This document shows positions 24,001-37,107 of a stretch of 64,000 nucleotides of DNA, piece by piece; within the stretch, counting starts at the first letter, position 1, and each line of letters starts with the position of its first letter. Origin of the DNA: Sipunculus nudus (lineage: Eukaryota > Annelida > Sipuncula > Golfingiida > Sipunculidae); the NCBI GenBank assembly GCA_026874595.1, contig CM049312.1:56053429-56117428 (forward strand), written 5' to 3'. The position numbers and the translations under genes are program-made. The notes under the pieces are model-generated. The model saw only the letters and a list, made by a program, of their open reading frames with translations. It ran no database searches and was not told the origin of the DNA.

Positions 24001-25074
24001 TCAAACCTGTTGTGATATACATCAGGTTCGGCAGATTGTAATACCACGTGCTGACAGCATGACCACCCCAGGTCTTTATTAATCCTCATGTGAATACCTG
24101 CTACTTCTTTGGTTGCCATGGTGACAGGAAACAAGCAGGTGACATAAAAGTGTAATAGAATGGAGAGTGATAGGCCACAGATGTGACAGGGAGCCTAATC
24201 TCTCACGGCCCTTCCAAGATAAACACTCCTGTATCAATAACATCTTTTTAATAACATGTCCCATCTGAAGCCAGAGATATGCTAGAACCTCAAGATACCT
24301 TCTCCTAATCAGTGTCAAAAGTCTGCAGCACTGAGATGACTACCATGCAGAGGCTGTCATCTAAGTTAATGAGCTGAACTAGAAATTGAAAACCAAGATT
24401 ATATATGTTATGATTTATTAAAGGACAGTGATCCAATGATCCAGGGTAATTTTATGTAATGTCTAAATGAATACCGGATGACGTTCATAGTTTGTTTGCT
24501 ACTTCACTGCCTCTACTCAGGAGGACATGTTGTCAACAAAGATTGCTAATTTAACAGGCACTTCAATATACAAGGATCAACCATGCCTTCAGTTATTTTT
24601 TTTTAATTCATCTCACCTACAAGCAAATGAACAAACTCCTCTCCCCTTCAATAGGATCAATTATAAGGAAAACTGGTCTTGATATAACTAAGAACCCTTT
24701 TAAATAATGATTTGGATCGGGATCCAAGTACAGTTTTGATTCACATAACACAACCTGTACCTAAATTAATAAACAATATGTAACTTATTTCTCTACACAA
24801 CCATTTTTGACTGACATGATTCAACTATATATCTATATAATGATGCATGTGGACTAATGCAATTTACACTGGCTGTGATATATTCTGTGTAAAAAAAATA
24901 ACAGAATTTGGGCCATAATGGACATCCTAAATCTCTAAAGGCCACGATCTATGAAAGAAATCAGAGCACAAGTGTTTGCCAACTGCAACATCATCGGTTT
25001 GTGAATCTGTTGAAATACCTTACTTAAGCTAACAGACATATAGATATAGCCACTGCATGAAGAAATGTAAACAT
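21100..25074. other. AT-rich non-coding DNA
   Basis: Only short frames without recognisable motifs are present (for example 23758-23982 and 24079-24318, both minus). I see no repeat array, RNA gene or exon here. Confidence 0.45.
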
Positions 25075-25336
25075 GCAAATTCGTGGAATTTATGTCCCTC
25101 ACTTCTGTCTTTTGTTGTCTGCTGTTTGCCTTAATCTCAATACTTTTTAGTTTTTATATTCTCCTGAAGGTGTCTCAACATGTCATAGTGGCTGTGTTAA
25201 AGTTTTCATTGTCCCCTGAAGATGTTTCAACATGTCATATTTTTGTTGTGAATTGGGAACAAAAGGGGAATTTTTGTTTGTTTTCATACAATAAATTGTG
25301 ATAAATTTTCAGACAGACACTCAAAAACTAAAACCT
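25075..25336. repeat. Dispersed repeat of about 260 bp, copy 1
   Basis: It matches 36863-37107 in the same orientation: AATTTATGTCC, TTTTAGTTTTTAT, CCTGAA.(A/G)TGTCTC, TTTTGTTGT(G)AA and TAAATTTTCAGACAGAC blocks occur in the same order. The 72-codon frame at 25083-25301 lies within it and is not conserved in the other copy, so it is not a gene. It abuts the left inverted arm. Confidence 0.7.
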
Positions 25337-25687
25337 TTTCCTGTAACTACAACATAAGTAAAGCATTCAGCTGGTTTTTAGCTCAGCTGACTTTCAGTCA
25401 TGCTGGGCTATAGCGATGGGTCTTTGTCCGTCGTCCTTCCGTCTGTCCGGCCGGATGGCACAAATCGTAACCGTAGGGGCTAGGGCCATATATCCCTATG
25501 CAGTCTTAGAGGTTATAAAAAGATCTCCTTGCAAACCTGAAATTAGGTCACTGCGACCTATATTCTCGAAGTTATGGGGTGTGTTTGCACCCCCCAGAAA
25601 TAACTCGTTGAGACAAAATTTTTATCCCAAACCTTCCATCTTTCACATACAGCTCACCTACCAACAGGGGAAGAACCATAATTTTTT

Positions 25688-26099
25688 TAGGTCAAAAGGT
25701 CAAAGGTCAAGGTCACAGGAGCCTCTTCTTTGAAAAGCCTGTGGATGCATTTTAAGCCAATCCTTTCATCCCAATTCTTTGATTTTTCACATATAGCTCA
25801 CCTACTAAGTTGGAGAAGAATCCTATAGATTTTGAGGTCACAAGGTCAAAGGTCAGGGTCACAGGATCCACTTCTTTGAAAAGGTTGTGGACACATTTCA
25901 AGCTAGACTTTTCATTCCAAACCTTCCAGCACTGATATCGCTTCTCTGCCAACAGGGGAAACAGCACCCACTTCTTGCGTGGAGTCATTTTCAGGCAAAC
26001 TTTTCAATCTGTACCTTCCATCTGTCATATATGGCTTACCTACCTATAAAGGGAAGAAGCCTATTGATGTTGAGGTCAAAACGTCAAAGGTCAAGGTCA
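25688..26099 (+). promoter_or_regulatory. Clusters of AGGTCA half-sites in the element core
   Basis: AGGTCA occurs at 25688, 25696, 25703 and 25709, at 25835, 25843 and 25850, and at 26073, 26088 and 26094. The first two clusters contain AGGTCA-A-AGGTCA (a direct repeat with 1-base spacing, DR1). The first and third contain TCAAGGTCA, the extended half-site bound by ERR/FTZ-F1-type monomeric receptors. These are motif matches; binding is not shown. Confidence 0.6.
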
Positions 26100-27737
26100 C
26101 AATGTTTAATTGTTCTAAATGCTTGTGAGCATATTTCAAATGTAACTGTTCAACCCAAACCTTCAGTCTTTCACATATGCCACATCTATGCATCACTCAG
26201 TTTGACTCAAACTTCATATTTATGGGTCTTTTTGCTTGAATAAATAACTTATTGATTTTGGGGTCAGCTGGTCAGCAGGTTAAAGGTTGCAGGTCAAAGT
26301 TATTCACCCATTGGTTGCCAAGTAATTACACCAGATTTAAGTGGTTAGTAGTTACCCATCATTTAGAAAGAATCCAGTTGATATATGGGCAAAAGGCCAA
26401 GGTCATAGGTCAGGGATGTTCACAATTACTTATTTTATAGACCATCTCTATTTTTCTTGTATATATAACCATCCCACTCCAGCTGGTACATCTCCCTGTG
26501 TGGCTGTAATTGTGAGTGACACTGGTGACATATGACTCCCTTTTGTATCAGCCTATTAAGTGATAAGGCTCAGTGATAAGTACCTTGTTACTTCATAACA
26601 AAAACACTGTTGTCAGAATGCTTCAGCCAGGCATTAAGACTATGAGAGTATAGTATTAAGGTTGAGCTACTGATTTATAAGATGATGGGAACATTTTGCA
26701 GTTTATTTTATGGAATCCTAGCAATAAACTTAGTTTCCTAGATATCTGAATATTTTAATATATATCACCATATATAAAAGCAAGTGTTTGTTCTCATAAT
26801 ATGTGGAAGTGTACCTTGATTTAGGATGGCTTTTTGTTTTATTTCAAGACTCTTAGTCATGCTTTCTGCATTTCTTTTCTTTCAGGTTTGGCAGTTTACC
26901 TACCCTGCTGACCCCATTGAAAAGCAGAGTGATAATAAAAAATATTGGACTTACACTTTTTACAATTGCATATCTATAAATCTGATATGAGGGCCTGGAC
27001 ATGCCTTTTGAATTATTTTCGGCATTCATTACTGGATAATTTTCCCCAAGTTTGGTCTCTTATTGGAGAATGTGGGATATCAAATGTCATACTTGTCAGA
27101 AATCCATTATGTCTGCCAGTTAGCCACCTTAGAAATTCTTTCTTCAGTGCAGTTTCAGTAATTTTTCTTTAAAGCTTGGTCCGATTTAGAGAATGTTTGT
27201 TGTCTGATTTCAGACTTGTCAGAAGTCCAATATGGCGACCAGGCAACCATCTTTTAATTCCTTTTGATCATATTATCTCAAGAACAGTTAAAGTGAATGC
27301 AGTTGGATGTATATTTATGTAATCTTGTAAAGGATTGGGTCAAATATTTCTGAATAAATATTACCATCATTTATAAAAGTGCAGTACAGTTGGCTTGTAT
27401 TGAAAAAAAATTCATACAGAAGCACCTGTTTCTCAAAATTCTTGCATGTATTTCCTTGATTTTTGCTATATATTTTGATCTTATATTTGCCCTTTGTGAT
27501 GTTCCTTTGAGACTGACAGGTTTCAAGCAAGCTGTTGGAATAGTTCCTGATAGCTTAACAATCATGCATTTTCCTCAGACCATCAATTCACTGTGTTTTA
27601 ACCAGACATAGGTGATATATATTTCTGTTGTCATAGAAAATTTTCAACAAATTGGCAAACTGGTTCTTCAAAATTTGACTGGAAGTTGTGAATCTCAGTC
27701 CATGATGTCACAGGTCATGCTTGGCAGCTGAGCGTCA

Positions 27738-27751
27738 TGACCCATGGGTCA
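27738..27751. repeat. 14-bp palindrome near the end of the left arm
   Basis: TGACCCATGGGTCA is fully self-complementary and sits a few bases from the element end. The same sequence sits at the corresponding end of the right arm (about 41764-41777). Terminal palindromes like this may help define the element end. Confidence 0.75.
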
Positions 27752-28755
27752 CTTGTTCTTGTGTTGGTATGGAGTGAAAGCTCACAATGATAGACAACTT
27801 GAACAGACTCAAGCTTCAAATCCCTATCTTAGGTAAATATTTCACCTCATTTTACTAGTTCTGGATGTTCATCCACAGAGGTGTATTGAACGCTCTCATA
27901 ATTGAAGTCCCAATGGTCTGATTTTGATATCATGCTACTAACAACACAGTACACTGGTATAAGGACAAACACTAGAAGAGATAAGGTTACCATTATCAAG
28001 AACAGTTTTCCCATCATATTCAGTCTTCAGGATTCACACATATATTCCTCAGCCAAATTCACAGACTTTAAGGTGCAGGTTTACAAATTTTGAGGACTTT
28101 ATTTAAATGATTTTCCCAATTTATCTGATGCAATGATCATAATGAGGGAGACACAAAAAGGCACAAAGCTTTATGCAGTGCAGAACCAATGTGCAGAATC
28201 TAAAAATATGCGTACCGTAGATCCACGTTTTGCCGCCGCGGCCATGAAATAAGACTTGCAGCTAAAAATCCTGACTAATATTTCTCGACAAGGGATGCGG
28301 CTATTAAACGCAGGTTAGGCTAAATTCAAAGATGTACATGAGACTTGACGGCCCGCCGAGGCGCAATGGGCGATAATAGGCTGAGGAAGGAGGAAGTGAA
28401 TACTGAGAACGTATATATTTTATGATACTGCATATTTGTATATTAATTTTATTCATTGTTAATTTCATTAAATGTAAAATTGATATTTTAATCATTCTCA
28501 TATGTATTATAAAACTTTTCTGAGTCAGTTATAAACCACGGCCATTTTCACGCAATGATTGATAAAAGATCGATATTCACTCACCAAATTATGCACTCTA
28601 ACCAGTATATTTGAGTATGGCTGCAATACCGGTAAAACATTATTTTAAGATATTTCTTGAGCATATCATTTCTTTTAAAATAAACTGTAAAACAAAAGAT
28701 AATCAAAGACCGTACGTTCTTCAGCAATTAAACCTGCGTTCATCACATTGTCAAT

Positions 28756-28765
28756 AGATGGCGCT
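28756..28765 (+). promoter_or_regulatory. CTCF-core-like site AGATGGCGCT
   Basis: The 10-mer fits the CTCF core AGRKGGCRSY that is conserved across bilaterians. The preceding bases CAAT match the upstream half only partly. It is a single motif match, so it may be chance. Confidence 0.3.
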
Positions 28766-28829
28766 CAAAGTTCATACCCTCACCAGCTAGTTTTGTAATC
28801 CTTAAATATGGCACGTAATGCTAGCAGAC

Positions 28830-29285
28830 GGTTCCGGCACCAGTGTGCATATATTATGATCAGCAGGACCCTGGTAGTACGCGTACAAGCTGTCTGAACA
28901 TCGACGCGGGATTTGTTTATTCAAAGTTTTTGTCAAGGTTGACCGAAGTTATATAGTGTAAATAAAAGTCATCACAAAGAGTACCGTTGGCTTTGATGTC
29001 CCATTGAAGTTTAATTAGCTAGGAGAAAAGCGCAAGGTACCCCAAGGCCCGCTAGATCCGTAATAATTTTATGTGGTATGTTTTGTCGGTTAGGTTCGGA
29101 CACCATTTTGCATATATTATGATCAGCACAACCCGAGGTCTTCTAGCGTTATGATCACCGACGCAGGTGACGTTTATTTAAATGTGTTGTTGTTAAATGA
29201 CCAATGATGTATAATGTCTAAACAAACCATCGTGCCATGCAATGTTTTGATGTCTAATTGAACTTTAATTAGCCAAGTTAAAGAT
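28830..29285. repeat. Diverged tandem duplication, period about 263 bp
   Basis: GGTTCCGGCACCAGTGTGCA and GGTTCGGACACCATTTTGCA (28830 and 29093) both continue TATATTATGATCAGCA. Both copies later share a GATGTC(C/T)(C/A)ATTGAA block then CTTTAATTAGC. The second copy runs to about 29285. Confidence 0.7.
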
Positions 29286-31926
29286 TCTCTGACATTCAAT
29301 GATGTGTCAAATTAATTTCGTGGCCCTACTAGGATTTGTCTTAGATGAGTCATCTATTCTAATCGGGTAGATCAGGCTGTTTAACCAATTAATTTAATTA
29401 ATTTATTAGCAAAGCAAAGCAAAATACACAGTTGCAACTGTTTACCAAAACTGTTATGCCTGACCGCATATCAGCATACCGCAGCGTTCCTAGCTGCAGC
29501 CTAGCGTTTAAGAAAAGAACGTTTTTGTTGTGTTCCCCTACACCACTCGGCAATGGAACAGTGTGAGAATGTGGTGCGGCCATTAAATAAGGTTTAGGGA
29601 ATTTTTTACTCTAGTGAAGGAGCCTTCCAGATATTTTACGAACATGGGGTGCGGCCATTAGACGACATGCGGCGGCAAAATGTAAAGTAAAGCAAAGAAT
29701 GTGAAGAATTTCTGTTCCCATACACAACCAGCTGATGAAAATTTGTTGTTCTGGGGAGGAGAACTCTGTGTTCTATTGATCCTTGAAGAAGGGACAAGGC
29801 AAGTGTGAAATAAGATTTTCAAACTCAGCAGATTCTTTGATTAGTACTCCATGTCCTTGTCAGGAGATCACAGGGGTCACATCCAGGATATTGACTCCTC
29901 TGTTCTCTGAATACTCTGTAAAACCCACTGTCTGTATATAATGTAAAACTCAGTGTCTGACTCAATCTGAATACAGTGCAATTCTTAATACTTTCTTTAA
30001 CCCAGGTTGAGAGATTGCATAACAGTATGCTTGTGTACCATTTGCCCCGCGGTTCCTTAAACCTTAAAATGTAACAATACATCAGTACTGCTATATATAT
30101 CCTCTCATTCATTTCTTACTACCAAGTTTGATGCCACTTTTTGTACTGAAGGTAAAATAGAACTTAAACAGTGCTTTATTCTTTTATTCTATTATCCAGT
30201 GGTTAATATGTTATCCTGAGCTTCACAAAAGATTGACCAATAGGAGGAATCTGCCACAGAATTTAACTATATATATTGTATACTGTATGTCATTTTTTCA
30301 TGTCTCCTTCAACTACAGGTGACTGTTCTGGTCCTATTCCTAAGACAGTATCATATCATTCACATTTCACAAACCATCAACCATTCAACTATTCTGACAG
30401 ACTGACCTGAAATGACATGGCTTCTATCAAGAAACATTATTAATTAACAAAATCTAGACTGATGACTTGGATGATTTTCTTGGTCATATGCTGTTATGTA
30501 TTGAATAAAACTGAAATGATGACACTTCTACCCAGAAATATTATTCACCAACAAAACCAAGATGGGATGTATGGAAGACTGTCTTTGTAACAAGCTGCTG
30601 TTAGTTAATGAATTTCCTTTGTGCTTCACGAGGGCCTGCTGATCATGTTGTGTCCTTGCTAATGAACATAGGATTAAGACGAACTGCACTCTGTGGCCTG
30701 TTACGGATTATAACACAATGGACATCCCATATATCATCACTGAGTGTAGCTTAGTTATTATCAGACCAACTGAAAGGCATTTTGAATACCCTTTGGCCAT
30801 AAATAGACAAGGGTATTTACTACCAACCTTCAGACCTTGTCATAAGCTTCCTATATGTCACAACCTTTCTCTGTCCTTACTAACGAGGCACGCCTGAGCT
30901 CTTAATGATCTTTCAGCACAGATGAGAACTAACAACCCTCATTAGACATTAAGACACAGCTGTGGCAAATATGGTCATTATTTATCTGGATTTACACCAA
31001 AAATGGTTAACTGACTTAATACATACCATCCACACTGCTAACAGACCAGTAATTGGTTTAATTAACCGACAAGACAGGCAAACATCCTTGAAATTAATTG
31101 TCATTAACTGACTGAAAGACTATTATAGGTGGTCACAGACCCTCAATTAAATTTGTATAATTCTGAGAGAATATCATAAACATCCTTGAACTGAATGAGT
31201 CAACCAAAGGTTACTGTAGATAAAAAACTGATCAAATTTTACTGAATTCTTGAAGCAGTAATTATCTGAGTGACTGTAAACCAGCCATTTGCATTGGCAG
31301 ACAAGTAATTGACATTATTTTTCCAAAACACTAGCTGGCATAAATTTTTCAAACAGTTACATGTATTTGTATAAGACTGACAGCCAAACATAGGTGGTCT
31401 CAGATTTGCATTACATTATTTTCTAGGAAAACAAAAACATCCTGAAAATGGTGATTATTTAACTGCCTGAAAGGCACAATGGGTGACCAAAGACTGGGAT
31501 GTTATATGTTTTTTCTAATAGCACTGAAAATATATTTGAAACATTTTCATTTTTTTTTGTTTGAGGAAAGGACCATGGGTTGCAGAAGCACTGCATGTCT
31601 CTTGAATGAGTAAGAATTATTATTTTTTATTCAGACATTAGGATTTTTAGATTTTATATCATAAGCAGAAATTGAGGTACAAAGTTAAGTCTGTGAGGTT
31701 CTACTTACAAATCAAATTTTGTTTGATGGAAAATGAACCAGGGACCTTCATTTCCAAAGTCATATCTTAACTATGTGGCCATGTACATTTTACCTCTGTA
31801 CCCTTGTATTCTACTATAATTTGTAAATAATGGGGTGGTCATCCCAAAAGCGTTCTTCCTGCTTCTACTTGGAAGATACCAGTGTAATGGCCACAAACAA
31901 TCTCAGTGGAAACCCACTTTGCAACA

Positions 31927-31953
31927 GTCCTCAGAGTACTTTCTTGTCATATT
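31927..31953 (+). repeat. 27-bp perfect repeat shared with 56804-56830
   Basis: GTCCTCAGAGTACTTTCTTG then TCATATT occurs identically at 56804-56830, 25 kb away and in the same orientation. Flanks do not match. It is probably a surviving piece of an otherwise diverged dispersed repeat. Confidence 0.7.
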
Positions 31954-34900
31954 TATTTGTCCTTATCTATCATTATCTTAGCAAATATTTTGAAACTGCA
32001 AAAAAGGGCTGCCAGGATGTCATAAGTCTCAAGTAAGAATTAGTGGTATACAACTAATCTTGTAAAAGGTATGTTACATAAGCAGAATTTCATAACCACA
32101 GTCCTGTTCAGCTGAAACAAATACTACGTACAATGGGGAATAAATGAATTTCTTGAATTAAACAGCAACTGTGAAAGATAAATGAACAGATCCAACCATA
32201 GATTTAATTTTAATAAACATTTCACTATTCCGGTAATCATATCCGAAACTGAACTGCATAATGTGTGATCTATTCAGAGAATGTCAATGAAAATTTCATG
32301 TCTTTTATTGGGAGCATATTGATAAACTGGATTACATTTAGCCATTTACATCTAAATTAAGAGTGGCTCAGTTATTTATATTAAGACATAATAAATTCCA
32401 CAAAATAAGATTAATTATGTATGACTGATTTATACAAGTGAATTAATTGACAGGAGCTTCCACAGGGCTGGCTCTAAAAGGCAAGTAGACCATGTTTTAT
32501 ACAAGTAAGCCACCTGTGTCTAGCTCATGCCTGAAGTCAGGTCCACCATTACTGGTGCCAGAAGAAGATCACAGAACCCACAGGAACAGCTCTTGGTCAC
32601 ATTTGACACTATTATATTAACTGTCATTTATAAATGCCTTAAAGTCTGGTTCTTTTGATAACTATAAAACTCTGTTTTAATGTATTATTTTCAACTTATG
32701 ACTAATGACAGGACCATGAGGTTTCAAGATCTTATTTCCTATAACACTGTAACAGTGGCTGAGTTATTTGAAAAGGGCCACACCAACTGTGTCTGATACA
32801 ATGATGGCTTTGACTAAATTTTACCTGATCAAATTAATATTATTGTAGCTTTGAGATGTAACAGTGCTTGGTGCATAAACTCCAGCTGCATGAACATTGT
32901 CTCATTGGCAAATGTATGGTACTTTCCATTTAGTACAGAACTTTTATTGACATCACTCCAGGGTATAAATACAGTCCATATGAATGGCTCTAAGCAGCAA
33001 GCACTGATACAGTGATGTTCTTTCCTGCAATATACTTATTTTTCATATTTTACCTATAAAAGTTAACACACTGAGAAAAATGATTATTTTTCCTGTACTA
33101 ATTCAAGTAGACATTACGGCATACAACATAGTTATTTGCTGCTCTTAACTGATGAAAACTTCATTATTAATTCCTGTTTGACTTTTTTCAAAGAAAACAT
33201 ACATGTGAATAATTTGTCAGAAGATACACTGAAATGTATTAATGTTAACCTGCCATCCAATGCAGTTTGCAAAACTGATACAAGGAAATAAGTTGGGTAC
33301 ATGAAAACCATGTACACAGAAAATGCAAACAATACCAGTTACAATTTGTGTATGTGTAAAGTAATTCTCTTTGTAAGGCTCTTGTTATCAAGAAGAATGG
33401 AACAAACTATATTTCATAACCCCTAAGATAATATATGATCTGCATGAAGCATCTGCTTGGAAGAATAAAGAAATCAACCAATGTTAAACCAGTGCTCTGA
33501 GTTTGGCACATACATGTCCTGTTTTCCCTTCTTGTCCTAAAAAGGGGGCTCTAACATGAACACAGCAAATATGAGTGGTGTATAGAGTGGCACGGAAGAG
33601 ACCTGGTGTTTGGGGTAGATAGGTACTTTTTTTGCAGACATACTCCATGACCTGGTGATATAAATCATATATATAACCAGTGAGTAGTTGTCTGTAATTA
33701 TGTCCCTCACTGTTTACTGAAATATTATCATGCAACCACAGGCTGGTGACAATATAACACAACTTCATGGAAAGTTGACACTATTACATGCAGACTCTAG
33801 ATAGAAATGTCCATAAAGCAAAGGCAACATGACAGTGTTAATCCCAGATATTTCCATGTCATGTATAGGGTCCAAATAGCCATTTGCCTGTGGACATCAT
33901 GTCCTCTGGTATTATGTTTATGGACATTTTGCCAGACTATGGTAAGTCATGTGATGGGAACGGGAGACCATAATACAACCAAAAGAAAAGTGTAAGTAAA
34001 ACAAATGGAAAATGAAAAACAGAAAAGCCAAAGACTCAAGTGTCCAGAAAGAAGACTAATATTCTTCTTGAAGAAACTGTTGGTATAAAGCCAGGATGGT
34101 ACATTTTAAGAAATGGAAAGATTGGTTTTCAAGACAGCCATGCAAGGTTCAACATAAAAGTGACATTGGGGCCATTCCATATGATGATTCAGCAGAAAAA
34201 AAATGGATCTTTATTATGGCCAGCTTTGCATAACAATCCTTGCTATTAAAATAAACATTTAGTTCAACTTAATTTTATCCAAGCTGAACTGCATGTACAT
34301 ATGTCTTTTATTTGATTGTCTTTTTGTTGCTCTGTTTATCACCAGGGCAAAAATGTAACCTTTAGGGCTGGAAACTTCCAACCTGGCATCAAGACAAGTT
34401 TAGCTGAGATCTGCTTAGATATCAGTAATTATGGTATGATGCTCTATATATTTTTGTGAGCTATGGTGCAAACATTTGATTTTGAGCACACTCTCCATGT
34501 TAGTTGAACATATCCTTTGGATTTAACATTTGATGAAAAAAGAATAATTAATTTATCTACATCAGAGCTAATCCCAGTATACTGTGCTTGCTGGAAGACA
34601 AGTTAAAGGATATTTCTCATGGAGCATTTTATTAAACCTTATTTCCTCAAACTGGGCAAACTGACTTTCATACCTGAGCTGACACCAGATGTTTGTCCTC
34701 TGGGATGAAAACAGCTTTTGTTTTGTTGCCCAAACGTTCTACCACTACGCAATTCAAAACTGAATGGTAAAAATTTTTTAATAAATTATGTCATGATTTA
34801 CTTGATAGTATAAAGGAAAGACAAAATTTGAGAAAGATTTCTGATATATTTTGAATGGAAGGTAAGTTTTTCCAATAAAGAAGACAGATAAAGATCAAGG

Positions 34901-35845
34901 CCATTCCTACCTGGCAAAGCTTCATAAAGCTCCTCTTGAGCAGATGGTACAAGGAGATATACAAGAGCAATAAATGCAGTTAGAACTGTTTCAAATGTGA
35001 AAACAAAGCAGATATTGATTTCAGGATGATGTAAACAGACATCTCTGCAGTGTGAGCCACTTGGGGCACATTTAAATGTGGAAACAACACTGGTCTACAG
35101 TGTAGTAAAGTTCCCACATTGGTAATTTTCTTTTTTAAGGTTCTTGCTAGCTGGCAGATGTACCAAATCAATGTTACAAATGGACAGTGTGGCAGAGGTA
35201 CACTGGCCAATAGTGGAATCCAGTTGCACAGTGTAAATCCAGTTAGAAACAGGAATCTGGAATTTGTGCAAGTCCTATTGGTAAAGGAAGGTGGTAGATA
35301 GCCAAATTCAGTCTTGGAAAGGAGTATGGGTGGCCTACCTATCTTCAAGCATGTTCTGAATATTACCTTCTCAGTCAATTCAGATAAAATGTGTTCTGAT
35401 ATACTGTATTCTACACAATATATATATTCACAGTACACTTAATATGTTTCCCTGAGTTCCATTTAAGAATATAGGTCTGAGAATTGTTTCCAGATAATTT
35501 ACAAGTTATAAAACAAGCATATACAGATAATATACTAGTTGTTATCACAAAATGTTTTCACTAACTAGTTGACAAATGTTGGCATTCTAGTGATTTATTT
35601 TTTCTCTTTAAGCTCTTCATGGTGAGCCACTGGGTTAGGGCCAATAAAAAACCTACAATTAAAACATAAAACATTTCCAGATTGTTAATAGAACAGTTAC
35701 TGGCCTGTATGTTCACTTAGTATATTTTGACGAAGCATGTATAACCATACCATCAACATATATTGATTCATATGTCAACTGATGTATGAACATGCTAAAC
35801 CAGGTATAAAAGATGGAGCATACAAGCTGGACCAAGTGCTTGATA

Positions 35846-36194
35846 TTAGGCAAAAAAAAAAAATAATGATTGGTTCTCATGCACATTTTTCAGAAATTGG
35901 GCAGTTTATTTTTCTATTTTTCTGATTTTAATTTTTTTGTATGTTTCTATGAAAATGTCAAAGGATAAGGTAAAAGCATGGTAATAACAGATTTATTTTG
36001 CTAAAGTAAAAGCACTACATAACAATGGAAATTTTATCAAAATTGTATGATTTTAGCTTCTAGCAAGTAAGTCTGAGCAGCTGGAGCTCAAAACTGGTAA
36101 GTTTCTATTGAAAATAAAAATTGTTGATGCAGGGGTTTTTAAATTGATGCTGGCAGTGCCTGAGAACCATACCTTTTATTTTCTTTTTGCCTTA
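35846..36194. mobile_element. PIF/Harbinger-like MITE, copy 2
   Basis: It is TTA-flanked, starts GGCAAAAAAAAAAAATAATG then ATTGGTTCTCATGCAC, and ends with the inverted counterpart (GTGCCTGAGAACCATACC...CTTTTTGCC). The interior matches copy 1 (ATGGAAATTTTATCAAAATT then GTATGA, and TGGTAAGTTTCTATTGAAAA) but has about 50 extra bases. It carries no coding capacity. Confidence 0.65.
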
Positions 36195-36862
36195 CTGATG
36201 CAAATTCTAGAACCTCAAGGCCTCTTAAGCTGCAGGTTACAAAAGCAACTGGCGTCACTAAAAAGCAAAAATTACAGTACAATTAAGTTGGTTATTGTAT
36301 GTAATGACATGCCTGACATTTACTTCATGTAGTTCATAGAGAACAGAAAACAGATTGTTGTCAGCACTCATGTACTAATTCCTAGGCTTTGCAGTATGTG
36401 ATATTGTAGGTAATTTGTTGTTTAAACACCAGTCCCCACTGCTACGTAGATACCAGCATCCTCTGAGAGCAATTGCATCCAACCAGTTATTATCTTATTA
36501 CATGTAATGTTGTTTACTGTATCCCTCTGCCAGGGTATCAAAGAAACTATAAAGGCCTGAAACTCAGCATCAAATAGACAGAATGTCTGATCTAAGGTAA
36601 ACCTTGTGCAGGAATTACAACTTTTCAAATATGTTTTTCTATTGAATCATGAAAATTTTGACAATTATAAAGTTTCACTTAAGAACCAGCTGCAACCAGT
36701 AACTGACCTTTTAAATTACTTTGGAAATCATTTCTTACTTAGTGAGGGATGCAGCTTTATGAATTATTCAATTCTCATTCTGATTATTCTAAAGAGTTCT
36801 TTGGTATCTTTTTGTATGATTCTGTATTTCTAATCAAATGTTTTCCTTGTCTTACAAATAAG

Positions 36863-37107
36863 TAAATTTGTAGAATTTATGTCCTCCGCTTCCTCCTCTT
36901 GTCGTGGCTTCTCAATATATTTTAGCTTTTATTTTCCCCTGAAGATGTCTCCATATGTCAAACTGTGTTTTAGTTTCCATTGTGTCCTGGAGATGGTTCC
37001 ACATGTCCTAATTTTGTTGTAAATGGGGACAAAAGGGAAATTTTATGTTTGTTTTGGAGCTGGTGAAAATAAATTTTCAGACAGACCCTCCAAAACCAAT
37101 CCAAACC
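36863..37107. repeat. Dispersed repeat of about 250 bp, copy 2
   Basis: Direct-orientation relative of 25075-25336, with the same ordered blocks ending AATAAATTTTCAGACAGACC. Like the first copy it shows no coding capacity or inverted ends. Confidence 0.7.

Larger units (their letters stand above)
25375..27758 (+). mobile_element. 2.4-kb repetitive element, left inverted arm
   Basis: It starts TTTTTAGCTCAGCTGACTTT, passes through a GTCCGTCGTCCTTCCGTCTG-rich head, a core of tandem units of roughly 130-150 bp with AGGTCA clusters, then a unique part, and ends GTCATGACCCATGGGTCACT then TGTTC. The reverse complement occurs at 41757-44206 with only scattered differences. Two 64-codon frames (26341-26535 here, 42980-43174 there) are identical. 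Relative to the other arm it lacks about 36 bp of one core unit, near 25962. There is no transposase frame. GTCC-rich heads like this are common in mollusc repeats. Confidence 0.8.
28200..29690. other. GC/CpG-richer island, possible promoter region
   Basis: CG dinucleotides are visibly denser than in flanking DNA (GCCGCCGCGGCC near 28233; GACGGCCCGCCGAGGCGCAA near 28348; GCGTACAAGC..CGACGCGGG near 28880-28910; GTGCGGCCAT twice near 29573 and 29650). It could be a distal promoter and 5' exon for a minus-strand gene such as rabphilin, or a GC-rich repeat. There is no supporting splice donor or start that I can defend. Confidence 0.3.
27759..35845. other. Spacer between the inverted arms, mostly non-coding
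   Basis: Apart from the GC-richer island at 28.2-29.7 kb and a short shared repeat at 31927, nothing definite is visible. The longest frame (34980-35438, minus, 152 codons) has no recognisable domain and an AT-driven residue composition, so I do not call it a gene. Confidence 0.45.

Noticed and set aside
26252-26535. 62- and 64-codon frames identical to those at 42980-43263
   Set aside because: Their identity comes from the inverted duplication of the whole 2.4-kb element. No start context or domain supports a gene.
34980-35438. 152-codon minus frame, the longest in the window
   Set aside because: No recognisable domain, no repeat or splice support, and residue use that follows base composition. 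A frame this long is expected by chance in 64 kb.
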